From an uncultured Duodenibacillus sp. (GTDB lineage Bacteria > Pseudomonadota > Gammaproteobacteria > Burkholderiales > Burkholderiaceae_F), in NCBI GenBank assembly GCA_944390745.1, contig CALXQK010000018.1:1-59610 (forward strand): a stretch of 59,610 nt of DNA. Direction: 5' to 3'. The position numbers and the translations under genes are program-made. Positions within the stretch are counted from its first letter, which is position 1, and each line of letters begins with the position of its first letter. The notes beneath the pieces were generated by a model that was given only the letters and a program-made list of their open reading frames with translations, was not told where the DNA came from and made no database searches. Of the stretch, positions 53,401 to 59,610 are shown piece by piece.

Positions 53401-54181
53401 GGGCGGCGCTGCAAGCGCCGGCAGCGTGATTGCCAGTCAGGTGACCTTCATTCTGTCGCACTGCTCGTCCTTTTATCCGGTGCTGCCGAGCACGCAGGGC
53501 ATCGAGCTCTCCGAGACCGTGCCCATCATGCGCTACGGGCCCCTTGATGCGACGCTGGAGCGCTCGGCGCTTTTTGTCACGCTGCCCGCGACGCTGCCGT
53601 CCGAAAAGTCCGGTACCGTGATGGAGTTGCCCTCGGGCCTGCCCTACTTTTCCGAGACGACCGCCGCAAGCGCGCTGCTGCTTGAGGCCGCCGCCTCGCG
53701 CGGCGCCTTCAGCGACGGCGGCCTGCGCGTGCAGCTGCTGAGTCCCGGCGGCGAGCCGGGGCTGCCGCTGGCATTTACCGACATCTTCTGGACGTGCCTC
53801 GAGGACGAGTACAAGTGCCTGCAGGCCTGCACGGTGCGCTTCTACGTTCTGGCCGCGGAGTTCACCGCGCTCTCGCCCGAGCAGCACCATGAGCCCTGGA
53901 CGCCCTCAACGAACAACTTCTCCCTGCTGTCCTTTGTCGGACAGGTCAAGAGCGTTCAGACGGACTGGACCGCAATCGCAGGCGTGTCATTTGACCGCTG
54001 CCAGATGTACGTCCCCGAGCTCGATGGGATTGTCGAGAACGGCATCGTCGAGGTGTACTGGCACTCTAAAAACCGCCCGAAGCAAAGAACGCTTCGCGGC
54101 ATGCTCCGCGTCTCCGGCTATGTCTATGGATATGTTGAGTCGCTTGACCGCGAAAGCGAGCGCAAGCGCAAGCTCAACTAG
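50411..54181 (+). CDS. Large hypothetical protein, 1,256 residues, no recognised family
   Basis: A single long open frame with CAGGA 6 nt before the ATG and a strong terminator after it. I recognise no domain. There is no signal peptide or membrane helix, so it is probably cytoplasmic. The N-terminal half (1-600) is mixed alpha/beta with scattered Cys. An Arg-rich linker (about 600-640, GEPRRRRRPS, NRRMMRRRSF) separates it from a helical region (about 640-980) resembling TPR/SEL1-like repeats (ELEARARTGDTASLMMLYKRLP). A Gly-rich hinge near 990 (TGIGGGGAASAG) leads to a beta-rich C-terminal part (VGQVKSVQTDWTAIAGVSFDRCQMYVPE). It lies 114 nt after bcp with no other partner. Confidence 0.8.
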   Translation: MSTSLQHLPRPVLSQLARAARGQSEQPAPERALRALFAQLPSPILRRLFSLRKGTIRLVPSRSILPPEASCTHAGRVFALPAVCFRDRVVVDIGSPATAGRMAASILSAAGIASASEAPLVKRLQLRAFQVMQACACRGGSRGEFWRRVRSRMIAAGITPAEALVEEAFAALDFDFSRLEALRPQNLRRIQSGGASHPEMDGLGLEEPLAVTALALAWRSMLRLQGRAKRTLPWSRCRISAGSARAARREVFLMRLGIDCEGDRPFAADVFDHPQLAASTTPLRVPGPGDFWPGADFGGNMVQGLYFPRIPTPELRAGKTYFYDPATTSLGGRDFCQPFSSNTQIRLGAPGREIDIEAFEGLCRQPASEIALFELPSENLQKDGSARGSHPVPALLTAACFCKGSASKMTLPPIPSLRFHDLQTGILIESVRSTNHPALPAMRLRMHALGVVDALCSSWVDQCEKLRLNTPYRASLSFWASRIEPAASSCSGARTGVLRRNPGTAQSELYFLAGAVAGKARIAKGVMVLLEARLDAAQKLPDTYVVVSEALLKKLDVKPGAPLLARGVFVCENFTRTSGFMTTGEELNQIPRAFLPPAAGEPRRRRRPSIAPSERLMTPQGISPDNRRMMRRRSFTELEARARTGDTASLMMLYKRLPNARRTQAARSLSLEVDRIVVHALACGSEGAYEVLAASGMCRTVLGPDLAACARRWFLCHGRSARAIVEDAAPEFFALLKDKGDRGARALRAAELTERIEQAAWYLGDMRAMPFFARLLDYAGALQRPGALRKDEPLNLMSSMSYNMLKMMYDEKLADLAGAYVTSCYERFGRRTWETTFAERLSSFVEEAAAGPLENILAIASMLDMEGGALGGDFEAFVMRPGLIEDETRPDNRTLRIAAMKLMRWFHQKMQAPALAEDLDFLSEGDWRQLGSQDEVLSEIQHFDLWGFLGRELKNESLPLAETAIAVEREQLLYGLFWSILYLEKEADEQKKTGIGGGGAASAGSVIASQVTFILSHCSSFYPVLPSTQGIELSETVPIMRYGPLDATLERSALFVTLPATLPSEKSGTVMELPSGLPYFSETTAASALLLEAAASRGAFSDGGLRVQLLSPGGEPGLPLAFTDIFWTCLEDEYKCLQACTVRFYVLAAEFTALSPEQHHEPWTPSTNNFSLLSFVGQVKSVQTDWTAIAGVSFDRCQMYVPELDGIVENGIVEVYWHSKNRPKQRTLRGMLRVSGYVYGYVESLDRESERKRKLN

Positions 54182-54207
54182 TCCAGGCGCCGCATATCGC
54201 AGACGCG

Positions 54208-54241
54208 AAAAAAGCCCCGGGCGCGCGCCCCGGGGCTTTTT
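54208..54241. terminator. Bidirectional terminator (1,256-residue ORF / FAD oxidase)
   Basis: AAAAAAGCCCCGGG and CCCCGGGGCTTTTT form a long GC stem with A- and T-runs on the two sides; it separates the two convergent genes. Confidence 0.9.
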
Positions 54242-54261
54242 CACATTTCAAGGCTGCCTGT

Positions 54262-55725
54262 TCAGGCGCAGACGTCGTCGCGCAGAAGCTTTCCCGGGTT
54301 GAGAATGCCGCGGGGGTCAAGGGCGCGCTTGATCGACTCCATCACCTCGAGCTCCAGGGGGCTCTTGAGCGCGAGGAAGTGCCCGCGCTTGAGCTGTCCG
54401 ATGCCGTGCTCGGCCGAGATCGAGCCGTTGTGCGCCTCAACGCATCGATAGACGATCTCGCGGATGCCCTCCTCGTTTTCAAAGGCAAGATGCGCGGGCG
54501 TGGAGCCGATGTTGAAGTGCAGGTTGCCGTCGCCGAGGTGCCCGAAGATCGAGGGATCGATCCAGTCGTAGGCGGCGTTGAGCCCGGCGAGCGCCTCCTC
54601 AACGAAGGCGGGGATGTCGGAGATCTCAAGGCTCACGTCATTGTGCAGATTGCCGCCCACGTGCGCATCGGCGCTCGGAATCGACTCGCGGATGGCCCAG
54701 AAGGCGCGGCTTTCCTTGACGGAGTTGGCGAGAAACGCGTCGAGCACCAGCTCCCTTTCAAAGGCATTCTCAAGAATGGCCTCAAGCGGATTGACGCCCG
54801 GGTCGCGCGAGTAGGAAAGCTCCACGAGGCACCACCAGGGAGCCGCCTCGATTCCCTCGGGCACGCTCACTGCGTCAATCGTCTCGCCCACGCGGCTGAT
54901 GCACTTGGCCTGCATGAGCTCAAACCCCGTGAGCGCGGGACCCGCGGCGTTCTTGACAAGCTCAAGCAGCCGCGCGGCCGAGGCGACGTCGGCCACGCCC
55001 GCGAGCGCCGTGTAGGAGGCCTGCGGTAGCGCAAAGAGCTTCACCACGGCGCGGGTGATGACCCCGAGCGTTCCCTCGCTGGAAATGAAGAGCTGCTTGA
55101 GGTCGTAGCCCGTGTTGTCCTTTCGAAGGCCCCGCATCATGTTGAGCACGCGCCCGTCGGAGAGCACCACCTCAAGCCCGAGCACGAGTTCGCGCGTGTT
55201 GCCGTAGCGCAGCACCGCCGTGCCGCCCGCATTGGTGGCGATGCAGCCGCCGATGCAGGCCGTCCCCTCGGCGGCAAAGCTCAGGGGAAAGAGCCTTGAG
55301 GCCTCGCGCGCGACCTCCTGCGCCTTTTCAAGCACGACGCCCGCCTCAAGCGTCATCGTGTCGTTGATGGCGTCGACGGCCTCCACGCGGTTCATGCGCG
55401 AAAGCGACAGCAAAATGGCCCGGCCCGAGGCGTCGGGCGTGCCGCTGCCCACGAGGCTCGTGTTGCCCGACTGCGGCACCACGGGCGTGCCGGTCTCCCA
55501 GGCAAGCCGCATGACGCGCGAGACCTCGTCGGTCGAGGCCGGGCGAACGACGGCGACGACCCTGCCGTGAAAGCGGTCGGTCCAGTCCACAAGATATCCT
55601 GCGACGTCGCTTTCACTCACAAGCACGTTTGCCTCGCCCACAATGTCCGAGAGCTCGCGCAGCAGCTGCTCGCGTCCAATCGCGCGAAGCGCGCTCGCGC
55701 TGCCGGCCTGCACTGTCTGCCCCAT
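54262..55725 (-). CDS. FAD-binding oxidase, GlcD/D-2-hydroxyglutarate dehydrogenase-like
   Basis: The 487-residue flavoprotein has an FAD-binding (PCMH) domain: VVAVVRPASTDEVSRVMRLAWETGTPVVPQSGNTSLVGSGTP, and the ACIGGCIATNAGGTAVLRYGNTRELVLGLEVVL motif. A C-terminal FAD-linked oxidase domain follows with FGHLGDGNLHFN (metal site) and SISAEHGIGQLKRGHF. It oxidises a D-2-hydroxy acid (D-lactate, glycolate or D-2-hydroxyglutarate); which one cannot be decided here. The ATG at 55725 (MGQTVQAG) has AAGGAG at ideal spacing; upstream ATGs do not. It follows an AbrB-type gene by 65 nt. Confidence 0.9.
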   Translation of the reverse strand: MGQTVQAGSASALRAIGREQLLRELSDIVGEANVLVSESDVAGYLVDWTDRFHGRVVAVVRPASTDEVSRVMRLAWETGTPVVPQSGNTSLVGSGTPDASGRAILLSLSRMNRVEAVDAINDTMTLEAGVVLEKAQEVAREASRLFPLSFAAEGTACIGGCIATNAGGTAVLRYGNTRELVLGLEVVLSDGRVLNMMRGLRKDNTGYDLKQLFISSEGTLGVITRAVVKLFALPQASYTALAGVADVASAARLLELVKNAAGPALTGFELMQAKCISRVGETIDAVSVPEGIEAAPWWCLVELSYSRDPGVNPLEAILENAFERELVLDAFLANSVKESRAFWAIRESIPSADAHVGGNLHNDVSLEISDIPAFVEEALAGLNAAYDWIDPSIFGHLGDGNLHFNIGSTPAHLAFENEEGIREIVYRCVEAHNGSISAEHGIGQLKRGHFLALKSPLELEVMESIKRALDPRGILNPGKLLRDDVCA

Positions 55726-55790
55726 CACCTTCTCCTTGATCATCATTGAACCCAGACTGAAACCTTCAGAACCTGCGGTGCGCACCGCAC

Positions 55791-56048
55791 TCAGGCAAAG
55801 CTGCCCGACAACAGCGCGAGCACGCGGTCGCAGGCGCTGTAGTCCCCCGGACGCGCAAGGTGCGCGGGCGAGGCCGGGGCCCGCCCCGCGGCGCTGCGCG
55901 GCCTGGCGCAGTCGGCCTTGCGAATGCGCACCGAGCCGTCGTCATCGATGGAGAAGTCGATGGCCGAGGCGCCGGCCGTCAGGCCGAGAAAATCACGCAC
56001 GTTCTTGGGAATCGTCACCTGTCCCTTGATGGTCAGACGGTTGCTCAT
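55791..56048 (-). CDS. AbrB/MazE/SpoVT-type DNA-binding protein
   Basis: The 85-residue protein starts MSNRLTIKGQVTIPKNVRDFLGLTAGASAIDFSIDDDGSVRI, the swapped-hairpin AbrB domain. A disordered Pro/Ala/Arg tail follows. Such proteins are antitoxins or transcription regulators. No toxin (PIN, MazF or YhaV) is adjacent, and the next gene on the strand is the FAD oxidase, so a regulatory role for that gene is more likely. AAGGAG precedes the ATG at 56048. A terminator-like structure lies 105 nt upstream. Confidence 0.85.
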   Translation of the reverse strand: MSNRLTIKGQVTIPKNVRDFLGLTAGASAIDFSIDDDGSVRIRKADCARPRSAAGRAPASPAHLARPGDYSACDRVLALLSGSFA

Positions 56049-56152
56049 GTTCACTCCTTTTTAGCCGGTTTACCGCCCTTCCAAGGCGGGATTACGGGGC
56101 CGGCAATTTGGCTTAAATCCACCCGTACTGGTGTTGAAAAATAAATCACCAC

Positions 56153-56336
56153 AAAAAAGCCGCCCGAATCATTTCGATTCAGACGGCTGCGTCGACCCGT
56201 TTGCGTTGCTCTCGGGGGTCCGCGTTCACGGAGCCAGGCCCAAGGCCACATTCGCTGTCAGAAGCGTCACCACCTTGCCCGGGGAGGCAGGTTGGCGTAG
56301 GCGCATGGTGGTTGCACGCGCCTAACTCGAAATGCG
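56153..56336 (-). ncRNA. Candidate structured small RNA or attenuating leader
   Basis: On the minus strand a promoter-like pair, TTGCAA (56366-56371) and TAAGAT (56343-56348) with a 17-bp spacer, predicts a start near 56336. The transcript would form a 10-bp hairpin TAGGCGCGTG/CATGCGCCTA with loop CAACCAC, then a hairpin with the C-rich loop TCCCC (56281-56287 region), and smaller stems. It ends with a strong terminator (56153-56188; AGCCGTCTGAATC/GATTCGGGCGGCT followed by six T). CATTTCGA at the 5' end can pair with TCGAAATG inside the terminator, so it may instead be an antitermination leader for the AbrB-type gene 105 nt downstream. Confidence 0.5.
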
Positions 56337-56352
56337 TCGATGATCTTAGATA

Positions 56353-56403
56353 ACAAAAAGGCCGTTTGCAATAGGTCAAACAACCTAATCGGCAAACGAC
56401 CTG
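56353..56403 (-). terminator. serS terminator
   Basis: On the minus strand AGGTCGTTTGC and GCAAACGGCCT pair with an inner TAGG/CCTA stem, followed by TTTTTG. It lies about 60 nt past the serS stop. Confidence 0.85.
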
Positions 56404-56461
56404 CAGGCGCGCCGCCTGCCCCCTCAAGGGCGGCCGGCGCGCAAAGGGCGGGCTGCGGCGT

Positions 56462-57871
<1,410 letters not shown>

Positions 57872-57952
57872 TTATTTTCGCCCGTTTGAAGCAAAAGCGG
57901 TCGCAGCGGCCCGCCTTTTAGGTGTTAACCCCAAGGCCCGACAGCCTCCGGA

Positions 57953-59371
57953 TCAACGCCTGCGGCCCTCGCCGCGGGCCTGCGCCTCGTCGTTTCGTGC
58001 CTTGAACTGCGCCATGCGGTCCCGGATGCGCGCCTCAACCCCGCGGTCGGTGGGGTGATACCAGTGCCGGCCCTCGAGTCCCTCGGGCAGGTAGATTTCC
58101 CCGGCGGCAAAAGCGCCTGGCTCGTCGTGGGCGTAGCGGTAGCCCTCGCCGTAGCCGAGCTCGTCCATGAGCTTGGTGGGGGCGTTGCGCAGATAAAGGG
58201 GCACGGGGCGGGTGCCGTCCTCGCGCACGAAGGCGCGCACGGCGTTGTAGGCCTTGTAGACGGCGTTGCTCTTGGGGGCGACGGCCAGATAGACCACGGC
58301 CTGCGCCAGGGCGAGCTCGCCCTCGGGCGAGCCCAGCCGCTCGTAGATGTCGGCGGCATTGACGGCGACCTCGGCCGCGCGCGGATCCGCAAGAGAAATG
58401 TCCTCGACGGCCATGCGGATGAGACGCCGGGCGATATAGCGCGGGTCGCAGCCGCCGTCGAGCATGCGGCACATCCAGTAGAGCGCCGCATCGGGGTCGG
58501 AGCCGCGCACGCTCTTGTGAAGCGCGCTGATGGTGTCGTAGAAGTTCTCGCCGCCCTTGTCAAAGCGCCGGAACGTTGCCGGAAGCGCCTGGCGAAGAAA
58601 GTCGGCCGTGATCTTCTTCATGCCGCGGTCCTGCGCCATGCCGCAGGCAACCTCGATGCTGTTGAGGCAGCGGCGCGCGTCTCCGTCAGAAAGCGACACG
58701 AGAATCTCGCGCGCCTCGTCCTCGAGCGTCATGTCGGGATAAAACCTCGAGAAGGCGCGGTCGATGAGCTCATTGATCTCCCCGGTCGTGAGGCTTTCGA
58801 GGACATAGACCGCCGCACGGCTCAGGAGGGCGGAGTTGACCTCAAACGAGGGATTCTCGGTGGTGGCGCCCACAAAGATGAATAGCCCGCTTTCAACGTG
58901 CGGCAGGAAGGCATCCTGCTGGCTTTTGTTGAAGCGGTGCACCTCGTCGACAAAGACCAGCGTCGGGCGCCCGGTCTGCTGCATGCGCAGCTGCGCCTCG
59001 TCGACAGCCTCACGAATTTCCTTGACGCCGCAAAGCACGGCCGAAATGCTGATGAAGGCCAGGCCGAAGGCGTCGGCCATGAGGCGCGCAAGCGTCGTCT
59101 TTCCAACGCCGGGCGGCCCCCAGAGAATCATCGAGTGCGGGCGGTGCGTCTCAAAGGCAACCCGCAGCGGCTGTCCGGGACCGAGCAGCTTCTTCTGCCC
59201 GATCACCTCATCAATCGTCTGCGGACGCATGCGCTCGGCAAGGGGCTGGAAAAGGCGCTGAGGCCGGGTGCGGCGGCTTGCGCCGGCTGCCGGCCTCGAG
59301 GCGCCGGCAGCGGGACGAGCCGGCGCCGCGGACTTGACGACGTCGCCAAAAAGATCGAGCTCCTGCGTCAT
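57953..59371 (-). CDS. rarA: Replication-associated recombination protein RarA (MgsA)
   Basis: The 472-residue AAA+ ATPase has Walker A GPPGVGKTTLARLMA, Walker B LVFVDEVHRFNKSQQDAFLPHVE, sensor 1 FVGATTENPSFEVNSALLSR and a C-terminal MgsA tetramerisation domain (KSVRGSDPDAALYWMCRML, HPTDRGVEARIRDRM). It acts at stalled replication forks. The N-terminal 35 residues hold a small repeat (AAGASRPAAGASR). It lies between serS and the rRNA operon. Confidence 0.96.
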   Translation of the reverse strand: MTQELDLFGDVVKSAAPARPAAGASRPAAGASRRTRPQRLFQPLAERMRPQTIDEVIGQKKLLGPGQPLRVAFETHRPHSMILWGPPGVGKTTLARLMADAFGLAFISISAVLCGVKEIREAVDEAQLRMQQTGRPTLVFVDEVHRFNKSQQDAFLPHVESGLFIFVGATTENPSFEVNSALLSRAAVYVLESLTTGEINELIDRAFSRFYPDMTLEDEAREILVSLSDGDARRCLNSIEVACGMAQDRGMKKITADFLRQALPATFRRFDKGGENFYDTISALHKSVRGSDPDAALYWMCRMLDGGCDPRYIARRLIRMAVEDISLADPRAAEVAVNAADIYERLGSPEGELALAQAVVYLAVAPKSNAVYKAYNAVRAFVREDGTRPVPLYLRNAPTKLMDELGYGEGYRYAHDEPGAFAAGEIYLPEGLEGRHWYHPTDRGVEARIRDRMAQFKARNDEAQARGEGRRR

Positions 59372-59483
59372 GGACGGTTGTATGAAAGCATTGAAAAAAA
59401 TGAACCAGAAATGAGCCGCCGGCAGCGGGCGGCGACGAAAATTGTACCGCCCCGCTGCGCGGCATCAGGACGGCTCATATGAC

Positions 59484-59518
59484 AAAACCCCCGGCTGCGC
59501 AAGCAGTCGGGGGTTTTC
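59484..59518 (-). terminator. rRNA operon terminator
   Basis: On the minus strand AAAACCCCCGACTGC and GCAGCCGGGGGTTTT pair around TTGC, just past the 5S rRNA 3' end, ending in a T-run. Confidence 0.9.
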
Positions 59519-59527
59519 AATGGGAGA

Positions 59528-59610
59528 GCCTGGCAGTGACCTACTTTCACTGGAAATACAACCAACTATCATCGGCCCAGAAGCGTTTCACTGTCCTGTT
59601 CGGAATGGGA
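59528..59610 (-). rRNA. 5S ribosomal RNA, 3' part, cut by window end
   Basis: The reverse complement reads TCCCATTCCGAACAGGACAG, then GGCCGATGATAGTTGG and GTAGGTCACTGCCAGGC, the standard conserved 3' two thirds of proteobacterial 5S rRNA. The 5' end and the presumed 23S and 16S genes lie beyond the window. It is followed by a strong terminator. Confidence 0.95.

Noticed and set aside
51245-53890. Long minus-strand open frame inside the 1,256-residue gene
   Set aside because: It is His/Arg/Gly-rich filler typical of the antisense strand in GC-rich DNA, with no start signal. The plus-strand frame is longer, has a start site and a terminator.
55791-56048. Type II toxin-antitoxin system based on the AbrB-type protein
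   Set aside because: No toxin-like gene is found up- or downstream; neighbours are an FAD oxidase and a non-coding region.
56190-56340. 6S RNA, SRP RNA or tmRNA at the structured RNA locus
   Set aside because: It lacks the SRP GGTCAGG-type core and the tRNA-like ends of tmRNA, and the 5' and 3' ends do not form a long 6S-style closing stem beyond 8 bp.

Overview
The window reads as GC-rich (roughly 60% or more) chromosomal DNA from a betaproteobacterium, most likely Burkholderiales of the Sutterella/Parasutterella type. This is inference from synteny and protein style: rpsO-pnp-tpiA-secG-tRNA-Leu(GAG), rpsF-priB-rpsR-rplI-dnaB, alaC-hom-thrC, rluD-pgeF-rimO opposite bamD, and rarA-serS beside an rRNA operon. 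Almost all of it is densely packed core genome. I see no prophage, insertion sequence or CRISPR array.

Layout: 1-4.4 kb carries tRNA-Gln (cut by the window edge), tRNA-Leu(GAG), secG, tpiA, pnp and rpsO on the minus strand, with a leader and promoter for rpsO. 4.6-14.1 kb is mixed: a TDT/TehA-like transporter, leuA, two EamA-type exporters, a methyltransferase, an AsmA-like DUF748 protein and ygbA. 14.1-17.6 kb is a respiratory island with ccmI and an octaheme (not pentaheme) nitrite-reductase-type cytochrome; a phased array of CTTAAG boxes lies upstream. 17.6-25.2 kb holds rimO, pgeF, rluD, bamD, a Nudix hydrolase, smpB, a cupin and a Bcr/CflA-type exporter. 25.2-30.4 kb holds a 1,471-residue acyl-CoA dehydratase activase with a TetR regulator. 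30.7-38.7 kb holds tsaE, amiC, a PIN-PhoH protein with a histone-H1-like tail, DUF456, dnaB, the rpsF operon and tRNA-Thr(CGU). 38.7-44.2 kb holds two exported proteins and a gltIJKL glutamate/aspartate ABC transporter. 44.2-49.3 kb holds alaC-hom-thrC followed by a collapsed arginase-family gene and a Tat-exported TenA homologue. 49.8-59.6 kb holds bcp, an unrecognised 1,256-residue protein, an FAD-linked oxidase with an AbrB-type protein, a candidate structured RNA, serS, rarA and the 3' part of a 5S rRNA gene.

How the parts work together: the most informative regulatory signal is upstream of gltI. A canonical sigma-54 -24/-12 element sits there together with two exact matches to the NtrC consensus, so uptake of acidic amino acids is probably under nitrogen-limitation control. 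The octaheme reductase, the haem-ligation helper CcmI and the nitrosative-stress protein YgbA point to anaerobic nitrite or related respiration. The acyl-CoA dehydratase activase and a D-2-hydroxyacid dehydrogenase-type flavoprotein fit an anaerobic, amino-acid-fermenting gut lifestyle, although no dehydratase subunits are in this window.

The least explained items are the 1,256-residue orphan at 50.4-54.2 kb, the structured RNA at 56.15-56.34 kb, the arginase remnant at 44.94-45.12 kb, and the CTTAAG arrays.
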